36,511 bases of DNA from Nitrososphaeraceae archaeon (GTDB lineage Archaea > Thermoproteota > Nitrososphaeria > Nitrososphaerales > Nitrosopumilaceae), in the NCBI GenBank assembly GCA_025930495.1, contig JAICOU010000010.1:1-36511 (forward strand), given 5' to 3'. The position numbers and the translations under genes are program-made. The notes under the pieces are model-generated. The model did no database searches and had not been told where the DNA came from. It was given only the letters and a program-made list of their open reading frames with translations. Positions 1 to 7,833 of this stretch are shown here, piece after piece (within the stretch, counting starts at the first letter, position 1; every line of letters begins with the position of its first letter).

Positions 1-1
1 G

Positions 2-160
2 GAGATTCTATGTTCAGATAATGCAGGAGATGAAATAGTCAAAATAATTCAAGATACAGCCAGAACAGGTGAAAAAGGAGATGGAGTAGTATATGTCTAC
101 AAAATAAACAAATTAGTGAAAATCAGAAACGGAGACACAGATGAAAAGGCTTTAGCATAA
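2..160 (+). CDS. P-II family nitrogen regulator, C-terminal part (5' end outside window)
   Basis: The frame starting at base 2 gives 52 residues ending at TAA 158-160. It contains the P-II C-terminal signature TGEKGDGVVYVY followed by KIRNGDTDEKAL, which forms part of the ATP/2-oxoglutarate binding site and the last strands of the trimeric P-II fold. P-II proteins sense energy and nitrogen status and bind ammonium transporters or enzymes. The T-loop lies outside the window, so GlnB and GlnK cannot be told apart and no target can be named. The gene converges on leuA, with five bases between the two stop codons. Confidence 0.85.
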   Translation, partial: EILCSDNAGDEIVKIIQDTARTGEKGDGVVYVYKINKLVKIRNGDTDEKALA

Positions 161-165
161 TGGAT

Positions 166-1683
166 CTAGTGCCCAATTTGTTTTTCATTGAACATTTTTT
201 TGAGCATAATTCTGTTGATACCGTCAATTACTGCTTGAACGCTGGTAGTAACAATATCTTCGCCTATAGATTTTGCAGAGACACTATTTCCTTGTGCATC
301 TTCAACTCTGATTGTTACTTCACATAATGCAGTAGAACCGCCAGATATTGATGCCAAGCCATAGTCTTTGATTCTAAGTTCAGATATTTGTCCGGTAATT
401 TTTTGAATTGCATTTAATGCAGCATCGACTGGGCCAACACCATAATCAGTTCCTATAAAGTCCTTACCATCAATATTCAATTTAACAAATGCATAAGGCA
501 TTGTTCCAATTCCAGTAGATACGGAAAATCCAGTCAATTGGACAATTCGTTTGATTCCTTTTTCTCCTAGAATATTACTTGCAATAGAAAGGAGCTCAAC
601 ATCTGTAATTTGTTTTCCTTGGTCACCAATAATTTTTATTTTATCAAGAATTTGTTTTGCCTGATCATCTGTTGGGCGTATACCATATTCAGCAAGCATT
701 GCATTCATACCATGAATTCCGGCATGTTTTCCAACTTGAAGCCATCTCTTTCTTCCAACTAATTCAGGACTTATTGGCTCATAGGTTAACGGATTATTCA
801 ATATGCCATGTGTGTGTATTCCAGACTCGTGACCAAATGCATTATCGCCAACAATTGCTTTGTTTGGTTGAACTTGAACCCCTACAGTTTTGGAGATAAA
901 TCTAGATGTCTCATAGAGCAATTCAGATTTAATTCCAGTTTCGTATTTTTGATCATAAGGTAAGCACTTTAAAGCCATAACAAATTCTTCCAATGATGCA
1001 TTACCTGCTCTTTCACCAATTCCATTAATTGTGACATGAGCACATTGAGCACCTGCTCTTATTCCAGATAACGCATTGGCTACAGCCAACCCAAAGTCAT
1101 TATGACAATGAACACTAATTGGAAGTTTTGCAGCTTCAATTGCATCTTTAGTGATTTCTGCCATATATTCCGGAGTTGCATAACCAACAGTATCAGGGAT
1201 GTCGATTCTGTCAGCACCTGCTTTTGCAACTTCACTAAATACATGTTTAAGAAAAGTTCTGTCAGTTCTTGTTGCATCTTCTGCAGAAAACTCCACTAGT
1301 AGCCCTCGAGATTTACCATATTCTACTGCCTCTATTGCTTTTTCAAGTGCTTGTTCTCGTGTCATTTTGAGTTTATACTCTAAATGAATATCAGAAGTTG
1401 CGATAAAGGTGTGAATATAGTTTAATCCTGCATCAACTGCAGCATCAATGTCTTTTTTATTAGTTCTAGCCAAACCACAGATATCAGCAGACAAACCTTC
1501 ACTTGCAATCATCTTTACAGCTTTGAATTCACCTTCAGAGATTACTGGAAATCCAGCTTCAATTGCATCAACACCAAGTACGTCAAGTTTTTTTGCAATG
1601 GCAAGTTTTTGATCTGGAGATAATGAAATACCAGGCGTTTGCTCACCATCTCTTAATGTTGTATCAAAAATTCTGATTCTCAT
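166..1683 (-). CDS. leuA: 2-isopropylmalate synthase (LeuA/CimA family)
   Basis: This 505-residue protein belongs to the DRE-TIM metallolyase family, which condenses acetyl-CoA with a 2-oxoacid; for LeuA this is the first committed step of leucine synthesis. Visible motifs are FDTTLRDGEQ (residues 6-15, metal-binding Asp7), HCHNDFG (192-198, metal-binding His192 and His194) and GIGERAGN (221-228). The barrel is followed by a C-terminal region (about 380-505) with the GTDYGVGPVDAA pattern of the LeuA regulatory/dimerisation domain, where feedback inhibition acts. The ATG start overlaps the end of ilvH by four bases, so the two are translationally coupled. Citramalate synthase (CimA) has the same architecture and cannot be fully excluded. 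The neighbouring ilvBH supports a branched-chain amino acid role either way. Confidence 0.88.
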   Translation of the reverse strand: MRIRIFDTTLRDGEQTPGISLSPDQKLAIAKKLDVLGVDAIEAGFPVISEGEFKAVKMIASEGLSADICGLARTNKKDIDAAVDAGLNYIHTFIATSDIHLEYKLKMTREQALEKAIEAVEYGKSRGLLVEFSAEDATRTDRTFLKHVFSEVAKAGADRIDIPDTVGYATPEYMAEITKDAIEAAKLPISVHCHNDFGLAVANALSGIRAGAQCAHVTINGIGERAGNASLEEFVMALKCLPYDQKYETGIKSELLYETSRFISKTVGVQVQPNKAIVGDNAFGHESGIHTHGILNNPLTYEPISPELVGRKRWLQVGKHAGIHGMNAMLAEYGIRPTDDQAKQILDKIKIIGDQGKQITDVELLSIASNILGEKGIKRIVQLTGFSVSTGIGTMPYAFVKLNIDGKDFIGTDYGVGPVDAALNAIQKITGQISELRIKDYGLASISGGSTALCEVTIRVEDAQGNSVSAKSIGEDIVTTSVQAVIDGINRIMLKKMFNEKQIGH

Positions 1684-2162
1684 GCTCCACTCCTCTGCAA
1701 AGCTGCAACCCCTGTTCTTGCAACTTCAATTATTCCAAACGGTTTTGCCAATTCCTCAAAGGCTCTAATTTGATCAGGAGTGGCAGTCAACTCTACCATT
1801 ATTGAATCCTTTCTAACATCATGTATTTTTCCACCATATGCATTTGCTAATTTGTTTACTTCCATACTATCATTAGCGTTACTTAGTTTAATCTTAAAAA
1901 TACTTAGTTCACGGTATACTGTTTTGTGCTCATCCAAGTGTTTTACTTCTAATACATCAATCATTTTATCAAGTTGCTTTACTATCTGTTCGACTTGTTT
2001 TTCATCACCATATGTTGTGATAGTCATCCTTGAGTATTCAGGATTGTCAGTTACGCCCACAGAAATACTGTCAATATTGAAGTTCCTGGATCTGAAAAGA
2101 TGAGTGACCTTAAACAATATTCCAGGTTTATTTTCAACTAAAAGAGTAAGAATAGCCCACAT
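1680..2162 (-). CDS. ilvH: acetolactate synthase small (regulatory) subunit
   Basis: An about 160-residue protein with an N-terminal ACT domain beginning WAILTLLVENKPGIL and a second ACT-like half, typical of IlvH/IlvN. It binds the catalytic subunit IlvB and confers valine feedback regulation. The ATG at 2162 is preferred: the homologous region starts there and a GTGAT Shine-Dalgarno-like stretch precedes it. A GTG at 2171 would add three residues and overlap the ilvB stop codon by one base. The gene lies between ilvB and leuA and overlaps leuA by four bases, so the three genes form one transcription unit. Confidence 0.9.
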   Translation of the reverse strand: MWAILTLLVENKPGILFKVTHLFRSRNFNIDSISVGVTDNPEYSRMTITTYGDEKQVEQIVKQLDKMIDVLEVKHLDEHKTVYRELSIFKIKLSNANDSMEVNKLANAYGGKIHDVRKDSIMVELTATPDQIRAFEELAKPFGIIEVARTGVAALQRSGA

Positions 2163-2170
2163 GATAATCA

Positions 2171-3859
2171 CTATGAAGGTAAAATCATATCCGCAAGAGA
2201 AGTTCCTGGTGCTACAAATGGCAACACATCTTCTTCAGGATCAATTGGAATATCAATTACTGTTGCAACGTCACTTTTCAATGCTGTTTTGATTGCCTTA
2301 TCAAGCTCATCCATTGACTGTGCACGTATTCCTTGAGCTCCATATGATTCGGCTAGTTTTACATAATCCGGACATTTTCCTTGATCAACTCCTATCATTC
2401 TTCTATTATAGAAAGTTCGTTGCCATTGTGCAACCATTCCCAACGTAAAATTATTTAAAAGAAATACAATCACAGGGATATCTTCCAACACCGCGGTTGC
2501 AAGAGAGTTTTCTGTCATGCTAAAACTACCATCTCCTGCAATGTCCACTACAGGAACATCAGGTTTTGCTACTTTGGCACCAATTGCTGCAGGGAATCCC
2601 CATCCCATAGTTCCAAGTCCAGTAGAACTAAAGAAAGTACCAGGTTGTATTACATCATAAAATAGAGATGCCCACATTTGATGTTGACCTACTTCAGTAG
2701 TTACAATAGACTCATGAGGCAATATTTCTCTGAGCTTTCTCAAGATTTTTGCGGCACCCATTTCACCTGGATGGAGTTTCAAATTTTCTTTCCAATATTC
2801 TTTGGTTTCTTTTACATGTTTAATCCAAGTATTTTCTTCAGTTCTTTTGATTGTTTTTTGCATAAGCATTTTTACCATAATTCTAAGTGATGCACGTACA
2901 TCACCAACTACTGCAACTGAGGTAGTTTGATTTTTACCAATTTCAGCGGGATCTACATCCATATGAATAATTTTTAGCCTCTTTTCAAATGCTTCAAAGG
3001 TTCCAACAGATCTATCAGAAAACCTTGTACCTATTGCCAATACACAATCAGCCTCAGTCATCATTTTGTTTGCCTCTGCGTGACCATGCATTCCAATTGG
3101 TCCCAATGATAATGGATGATTCTCTGGAAATGCGCCTTTCCCTTTGAAAGTAGTAACGACTGGAATCATAAGTAATTCAGCTATAGATTGAAGTTCTGCA
3201 AATGCAGATGAAATGATGGTTCCACCACCAGCTAAGATAATTGGTCTTTCTGCACTAAGTAACATTTCAATTGCTCTTTCAACATTTGCAATATCAGGAT
3301 TAGTCCATGGATGATAACCGCGAATTTTGAATTCGTCTGGAAAAATCATAGACGCTTCTTTTTGTTGTACATCTTTTGGAATATCAATAAGAACAGGTCC
3401 AGGGCGACCGGTTTCTGCAATGTAAAATCCTTTTCTAACTACCATAGGAATTTCATCAGGAGATCTAGGTTGAAATGCATACTTTACAGCAGGATTAGCC
3501 ATTCCAATAATATCACTTTCCTGAAATGCATCTTTTCCTATCATCGCTACTGGAACTTGACCAGTAACTGCAACTATAGGAGAAGAATCAGCTTGTGCAG
3601 TAGCAATTCCAGTTAGAATGTTAGTAGCACCAGGTCCAGATGTAGCAAAACACACACCAGGTTTTCTGCTAACTCGTCCAAATCCATCTGCCATATGTGC
3701 TGCAGATTGCTCATGTCTAACCAAGATGTGTCGAATATTACATCTAGCAAATTCATCATACATTGGAAGGTTTGCACCTCCGGGTAAGCCAAATACTTCT
3801 TTGACACCTTCTTTTTCCATAGCAACCATCAATGCTTTGGCACCTGTCATAGTTTCCAT
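2171..3859 (-). CDS. ilvB: acetolactate synthase large (catalytic) subunit
   Basis: A thiamine-diphosphate enzyme of about 562 residues that makes acetolactate or acetohydroxybutyrate, the shared first step of valine, leucine and isoleucine synthesis. Visible are the N-terminal pyrimidine-binding domain with the catalytic Glu in LVRHEQSAAHMADG (about residue 50), the central FAD/Rossmann-like domain, and the ThDP-Mg signature GDGSFSMTEN...LLNNF near residues 442-470. Length and domain order are normal. The ATG at 3859 is used here; a TTG at 3868 would add three residues. It leads the ilvB-ilvH-leuA unit. No ilvC or ilvD is present in the window. Confidence 0.92.
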   Translation of the reverse strand: METMTGAKALMVAMEKEGVKEVFGLPGGANLPMYDEFARCNIRHILVRHEQSAAHMADGFGRVSRKPGVCFATSGPGATNILTGIATAQADSSPIVAVTGQVPVAMIGKDAFQESDIIGMANPAVKYAFQPRSPDEIPMVVRKGFYIAETGRPGPVLIDIPKDVQQKEASMIFPDEFKIRGYHPWTNPDIANVERAIEMLLSAERPIILAGGGTIISSAFAELQSIAELLMIPVVTTFKGKGAFPENHPLSLGPIGMHGHAEANKMMTEADCVLAIGTRFSDRSVGTFEAFEKRLKIIHMDVDPAEIGKNQTTSVAVVGDVRASLRIMVKMLMQKTIKRTEENTWIKHVKETKEYWKENLKLHPGEMGAAKILRKLREILPHESIVTTEVGQHQMWASLFYDVIQPGTFFSSTGLGTMGWGFPAAIGAKVAKPDVPVVDIAGDGSFSMTENSLATAVLEDIPVIVFLLNNFTLGMVAQWQRTFYNRRMIGVDQGKCPDYVKLAESYGAQGIRAQSMDELDKAIKTALKSDVATVIDIPIDPEEDVLPFVAPGTSLADMILPS

Positions 3860-3921
3860 TTTATTCAATCAAATCAATCTCCATAATTTTAATGTGTTAA
3901 AACTCAGAGCACTTTTTACAG

Positions 3922-3938
3922 TACTAGATCAACTAGTA
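3922..3938. repeat. 17-bp perfect inverted repeat upstream of ilvB
   Basis: TACTAG, a five-base spacer ATCAA and CTAGTA form a perfect 6-bp-arm dyad about 63 bases upstream of the ilvB ATG, in the 239-bp gap between divergent ilvB and the gene at 4099. Its place upstream of a promoter fits an operator, for example for an Lrp/AsnC or TrmB regulator, but nothing identifies a binding protein. Dyads of this size also arise by chance in AT-rich DNA. The rest of the gap holds no convincing gene. Confidence 0.3.
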
Positions 3939-4098
3939 ATAAGACACCCAATTTACCAGTTATCGTTGTGCTCATTGAAATTCAAATGTAACATACAATT
4001 GATAATTAATAAAGATTCTCAAGAAATTGCTAGTGTTTTTTGACGTGTCTGGTCCAGAAGACTTAAACTGATAATTTTTCATATTTGAAATAACGATT

Positions 4099-4503
4099 TT
4101 GTCGGAAAATGAAGAGATTATCAGAATAATTGAAACACTGTTTGAATCAGGAAAGACAAAGGATTTTTCATCGCTTAGAGACATTCATCTCAATGATTCT
4201 AGATTTTCAAGTTTTAGTGATTTGCCACCATATGATTTAAAAGATTTTCAAACTACAGTAGAATTAGAGGAATTAAAATTCATAAGTATTTCTGATTATG
4301 ACTATCAAATTAAAAATCCAAAAATAAGTGTATTTGGAAATGCAGCGATTGTAGCTTTGGAGTTAAATCAAAAAGGAATGCTAGTAGATACTAAAGCATA
4401 CACAGGCGAACATATTTCAATTGAAGGTAGAGCAACTTTTGTGTTAGTTAAACAGCCAACATGGAAAATTGCACATATACATCTAGCTAGAATAAAAAAT
4501 TAA
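4099..4503 (+). CDS. SnoaL/NTF2-like small protein
   Basis: A 134-residue protein with the layout of the NTF2-like (SnoaL/DUF4440) alpha-plus-beta barrel: an N-terminal helix (EEIIRIIETLFESGK), then strands ending in GRATFVLVKQPTWKIAHIHLAR, the usual pattern of paired final strands of the cone-shaped fold. Members are small-ligand-binding proteins or isomerases, and no substrate can be read from the sequence. The start is a TTG at 4099; no ATG lies near the N-terminus. It is divergent from ilvB and convergent with the aldolase gene at 4507, three bases away. Confidence 0.65.
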   Translation: MSENEEIIRIIETLFESGKTKDFSSLRDIHLNDSRFSSFSDLPPYDLKDFQTTVELEELKFISISDYDYQIKNPKISVFGNAAIVALELNQKGMLVDTKAYTGEHISIEGRATFVLVKQPTWKIAHIHLARIKN

Positions 4504-4506
4504 AAG

Positions 4507-5406
4507 CTATTTTTTATTTGCTACTGGTTTGGGTTTGGTTTGAGTAGGTTGGTTTGATTTGTGTTGTGGTTTGGTTTGAGTAGGTTGGTTTGATTTGTGT
4601 TGTGGTTTGGTTTGTTGTGTCTTTTCATTACGTAATGTTTGGTATAATTTGAATGCCTGATCAACAGTTGCATTTCCATGAACAATATGTCTAACAGCTC
4701 TGATCATTGCTACTGGATTTTCAGATTGCCAGATATTTCGACCCATATCAACACCTACAGCACCGCCTTTGATTGAATTGTATGTTAATTGTAATGCATC
4801 TATCTCTGGAATCTTTTTCCCACCTGCAACAATTATTGGAACGGGGCAGGATTGAACGACTTTATCAAAATTATCACAATAATAAGTCTTAACAATATGA
4901 GCACCTTGTTCAGCAGCTATTCTGCATGCTAATGAAAGATATCGAGCGTCTTTTCCAAGTTCTTTGCCAACTGCAGTTACTGCAAGTACTGGAATTCCAT
5001 ATTCTTCTGCCTCATTGACTAATTTCCCAAGATTGACAATAGTTTGATGTTCATATTTTGAGCCAACAAAAATAGACATTGCAAGTGCGCTGGCATTTAG
5101 TCTAATTGCATCTTTAATACTGACAGTAATTTCCTCTTGCGATAAATCTTCACCAATAATACTTGAACCGCCAGATACTCGTAAAACCATAGGCACATTA
5201 GTAGAAGTTGGAACGGATGTTCTTTGTACACCTCTTGTAAGCATCAAAGAATCACAATATTTCAATAATGGTGCAATTACTTTTTTTGGATTTTCTAATT
5301 TTTCAGTGGGGCCTAAAAAATATCCATGATCAACTGCCAACATTAACGCACGATTATTTTGTGGTTTGATAATTTGTGAAAGTCTATTTTTTAATCCCCA
5401 GTCCAT
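4507..5406 (-). CDS. LsrF/class I aldolase-family protein with repeated Lys/Gln/Pro tail
   Basis: Residues 1-260 closely follow the DeoC/LsrF class I aldolase family: start MDWGLKNRLSQI, AVDHGYFLGPT (24-34), and the Schiff-base lysine region HIVKTYY with Lys173, then VAGGKK and GVDMGRNIWQS (phosphate-binding loops). Relatives include LsrF thiolase, archaeal fructose-bisphosphate aldolase and the aldolase-like enzyme of archaeal aromatic amino acid synthesis. The match reads closest to LsrF, but the reaction is not settled. Residues about 263-299 are an extra tail holding two identical copies of QTKPQHKSNQPT and ending KPKPVANKK. This tail is hydrophilic, positively charged and probably disordered. 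The gene lies 37 bases downstream of a zinc dehydrogenase on the same strand. Confidence 0.75.
   Translation of the reverse strand: MDWGLKNRLSQIIKPQNNRALMLAVDHGYFLGPTEKLENPKKVIAPLLKYCDSLMLTRGVQRTSVPTSTNVPMVLRVSGGSSIIGEDLSQEEITVSIKDAIRLNASALAMSIFVGSKYEHQTIVNLGKLVNEAEEYGIPVLAVTAVGKELGKDARYLSLACRIAAEQGAHIVKTYYCDNFDKVVQSCPVPIIVAGGKKIPEIDALQLTYNSIKGGAVGVDMGRNIWQSENPVAMIRAVRHIVHGNATVDQAFKLYQTLRNEKTQQTKPQHKSNQPTQTKPQHKSNQPTQTKPKPVANKK
4534..4614. repeat. 36-bp exact tandem repeat (2 full copies plus partial)
   Basis: Bases 4534-4569 and 4570-4605 are identical 36-mers, followed by nine more bases of the same unit (4606-4614). The unit is a multiple of three, so in the aldolase gene it encodes two copies of a 12-residue segment without shifting the frame. 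The + strand is G/T-rich with almost no C. Copy number could vary by replication slippage. Confidence 0.9.
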
Positions 5407-5443
5407 ATCTCTTCGATTTTGAAATACCTTTCTTAAGCCTTTC

Positions 5444-6472
5444 TTATTTTGTAATAATTATTTTCATTGCATTGTCACCACTTCTAGCATGATCAAATGC
5501 TTTTTGAGAGTCTTGAATAGAATATGTATGAGTGACTAATTGTTTAACATCGATTTGAGAGAGTTCAATCAGCCTAAGAGCTTCTTTGGTGTCATTATCA
5601 GAGGCAGCATAACTTGTCACCAATGTGATTTCTTTAGAATAGATTTTACTCATATTCAAAACAATTTGTGCATCCTTTGAAGGAACACCAAACATCATAA
5701 CAGCACCGCCTTTTCGTACCATATCAATTGCATCTTCTAATGCTTTGAGACTACTGGTAGCAACTATTGCGACATCTACTCCTTTTCCTTCAGTATGATC
5801 CAAAATTCTTTGTTTTCTATTATCATCTAGAGAATTGATAGAATCTGTAACATGAAATTTTTTTGCAAATCCTAATCTAAAGTTATTTACATCAAAACAG
5901 AAAATCTTTGAGAATTTTTTTGATTGCGCAAGCATCACATGCATCATACCGGTAGGGCCAACACCAAAAATTGCAACTGAATCTCCTTCTTGATAAGAGT
6001 ATTTTGTCCATGCCCTAACACAACATGCTAAGGGTTCAATCATTGCGGCTTCTTCAAAACTCATAGAATCAGGAATCTTGAGCACGCCTCCATGATCTAC
6101 ATTCCATTTAGGTACAACATATTCTTCAGATAGACCGCAGGGAGAAAGATTTGTTTCATAGTATTTTGGACACATTGTCTCATTACCATGTTTACACAAG
6201 TGACAAGAATAACATGGAACATGATGGTGAGTAAATACCCTATCACCTTTTTTAAATGCAGTTACATCAGAGCTAACATCAATAATTACTCCTGCAGGTT
6301 CATGACCTAATCGCATCGAAGGTTGTCCATATTCTCCAAATACTTTTTCCAAGTCAGAACCACATATACCACATGCATGCATTTGTACCAAAATATCTCC
6401 AGAACTTAATATCGGATTTTCTGTTTCACTAATTGAGATAACAGATGGTTCTTTGACATATACAGTCTTCAT
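5444..6472 (-). CDS. zinc-dependent medium-chain alcohol/polyol dehydrogenase
   Basis: A 342-residue MDR-superfamily oxidoreductase. It shows the catalytic-zinc motif CGICGSD (Cys37), GHE (His57-Glu58), a four-cysteine structural-zinc lobe (Cys87, Cys90, Cys93, Cys101) and a Rossmann nucleotide-binding GVGPTG near residue 175. The sorbitol/threonine dehydrogenase-like layout suggests oxidation of a secondary alcohol or polyol with NAD(P), but the substrate cannot be read off. It lies between the subunit F gene upstream and the LsrF-like aldolase downstream, each about 37 bases away. Co-transcription with the aldolase suggests a shared sugar or ketol-type substrate; that is inference. Confidence 0.85.
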   Translation of the reverse strand: MKTVYVKEPSVISISETENPILSSGDILVQMHACGICGSDLEKVFGEYGQPSMRLGHEPAGVIIDVSSDVTAFKKGDRVFTHHHVPCYSCHLCKHGNETMCPKYYETNLSPCGLSEEYVVPKWNVDHGGVLKIPDSMSFEEAAMIEPLACCVRAWTKYSYQEGDSVAIFGVGPTGMMHVMLAQSKKFSKIFCFDVNNFRLGFAKKFHVTDSINSLDDNRKQRILDHTEGKGVDVAIVATSSLKALEDAIDMVRKGGAVMMFGVPSKDAQIVLNMSKIYSKEITLVTSYAASDNDTKEALRLIELSQIDVKQLVTHTYSIQDSQKAFDHARSGDNAMKIIITK

Positions 6473-6509
6473 ATCAAAACTTTAGAAGATTGAATATAAG
6501 TAGATTAAA

Positions 6510-6803
6510 TTATACACCAAGGATCTTTTTGAGCATTAATCTATAATCAACCTCAGATTTTTCACTTCCCACTGAAGGCAATGCAAAAACTAGAGTGGAT
6601 TTTGCTGCTCTAAGCGCAGTTAATTCGTCACTAATAGATTCAGTCATATCATCACTTACCAAAATTAATCCAACGTCAGAATCATCAGTTAGTTTCTTGA
6701 TTTCATCTAATGTTTTTTTAGGCGTATCTGAGATGATTCCATGCACTCCTGCTAATTGGAAGCTTGTAACAAAGGATTTGCTTCCTACGGTGAATATTTT
6801 CAC
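6510..6803 (-). CDS. atpF: A/V-type ATP synthase subunit F
   Basis: A 97-residue Rossmann-like protein with features of A/V-ATPase subunit F: MKIFTVGSKSFVTSFQLAGV at the start, a central DVGLILVSDDM, and a C-terminal stretch resembling the catalytic-complex contact. Subunit F sits in the central stalk and regulates coupling between the A3B3 head and the rotor. Length is typical (about 100 residues). It is the only ATP synthase gene in the window, so it appears separated from the main A-ATPase genes, or they lie elsewhere. It heads a minus-strand run with the zinc dehydrogenase and the aldolase. Confidence 0.75.
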   Translation of the reverse strand: MKIFTVGSKSFVTSFQLAGVHGIISDTPKKTLDEIKKLTDDSDVGLILVSDDMTESISDELTALRAAKSTLVFALPSVGSEKSEVDYRLMLKKILGV

Positions 6804-6892
6804 AGATCAAAATTTTGTTTATTCTAATTTAACCCTTTTTGGCATGGATTAGATCAGGAAAGATTGATTTAGTTTAAGATACCAAGCAAATT

Positions 6893-7189
6893 ATGGTAAA
6901 AATCGACAGCCAAAAAAGTGTCTACTTATTCACGCATGGAAGAATGGATCTGCAAGAAAAAGCAGTTAGCATTCTAGTCTCAAAAGGATTCTCAAAGGAG
7001 AAAATCATCATGGCATTACCAAGCAAAGTTGGAAATGTTGGCGATTACATGGCAATGCTTTGGATGCCACCTACCCCAGATCATATAAAAATTCAGCACA
7101 TAACCAAAGTTGAAGAAGTAAAACCGGAAGGAATGATTGGGCTTTGGAAAGGTGTTTCAAAAGAAGACGTTGAAACTATTCCGTTATAA
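6893..7189 (+). CDS. small protein of unknown function
   Basis: A 98-residue soluble protein starting at ATG 6893, beginning MVKIDSQKSVYLFTHGRMDL. Predicted alternation of strands and helices (SVYLFTHGR, then an amphipathic helix LQEKAVSILVSKGF, then KIIMALPSK) suggests a small alpha/beta fold. No catalytic motif is recognised. It is divergent from the subunit F gene (89-bp gap) and converges on the gene at 7195 with five bases between. Its regular codon use and start make it a real gene; no function can be given. Confidence 0.7.
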   Translation: MVKIDSQKSVYLFTHGRMDLQEKAVSILVSKGFSKEKIIMALPSKVGNVGDYMAMLWMPPTPDHIKIQHITKVEEVKPEGMIGLWKGVSKEDVETIPL

Positions 7190-7194
7190 TAAAA

Positions 7195-7446
7195 CTAGCT
7201 GAATCCAGCACCAAACGCATCACCCTTTTGAAGAGGGTCACCAGAATCTGAATTTTTTAATTTTAAATAAAGCAGTGATTCATAGACTAACTTTGTTGTG
7301 TTCTCATCATTTAGATTTGAATTAGATTTTGCATGGTCTTTGTATTTTTGTAGTTTCTGGATATTTTGTTCATCAACAGATAATCCATCTTTTTCCATCA
7401 TTGTTGCAATTTTTTCAATTAGAGAGTTGTATTGATTTTCATCCAT
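7195..7446 (-). CDS. small helical protein of unknown function
   Basis: An 83-residue acidic, mostly helical protein (MDENQYNSLIEKIATMMEKDGL...TTKLVYESLLYLKLKNS) ending in a Gly/Asp-rich tail GDPLQKGDAFGAGFS. There is no signal peptide or membrane segment and no known motif. It follows the SWIM protein gene on the same strand after about 50 bases, so the two may be co-transcribed. Confidence 0.6.
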   Translation of the reverse strand: MDENQYNSLIEKIATMMEKDGLSVDEQNIQKLQKYKDHAKSNSNLNDENTTKLVYESLLYLKLKNSDSGDPLQKGDAFGAGFS

Positions 7447-7496
7447 AATTATTTCGTATTATTTCTAGTTATTAACAAGTTCTAATAATAGAATTT

Positions 7497-7799
7497 TTAT
7501 AAATCTGAAATCAACCCTGAAAGAAAATCACCATACTCTTCATCAGAAAATCTAATTGTTTCTATTTTATTTTCTTTTTTAGCTAAATATGCGGATTCTA
7601 AATGATAGCAACTTGCTTTTCCATTTAATCTACCAAAATAATATCCAGGACATGAACAATATTGAGCATCAGGATCTAACCAATGTTCCTTACCTTTCCC
7701 AACTACAGTCCAAATTTTTCTTTGACTTGGTTCAAAAAGATGTAATTTGACACGTTTTTCAGAAACTACAGATTCGATTCTTTCAGAATCTTTGTTCAC
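7497..7799 (-). CDS. SWIM zinc-finger domain protein
   Basis: A 100-residue protein that is essentially one SWIM domain. The metal ligands are Cys48, Cys50, Cys64 and His66 in the pattern C-x-C-x13-C-x-H (YCSCPGYYFGRLNGKASCYH), preceded by strands KLHLFEPSQRKIWTVVGKGKEHWLD. SWIM domains mediate nucleic-acid or protein binding and, in Sws1/Shu2 proteins, partner with Rad51-like paralogues in recombination. Stand-alone thaumarchaeal versions have no assigned role that I know. It is divergent from the metallophosphoesterase gene with only 34 bases between the starts, so each promoter must lie largely within the other gene. Confidence 0.8.
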   Translation of the reverse strand: MNKDSERIESVVSEKRVKLHLFEPSQRKIWTVVGKGKEHWLDPDAQYCSCPGYYFGRLNGKASCYHLESAYLAKKENKIETIRFSDEEYGDFLSGLISDL

Positions 7800-7833
7800 A
7801 AGAATTTAATCCATTGTCTATTGTATATCTTTG

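Noticed and set aside
3906-3980. 19-codon minus-strand frame beginning MSTTITGKLG upstream of ilvB
   Set aside because: Very short and overlaps the likely promoter and dyad; no sign of coding.
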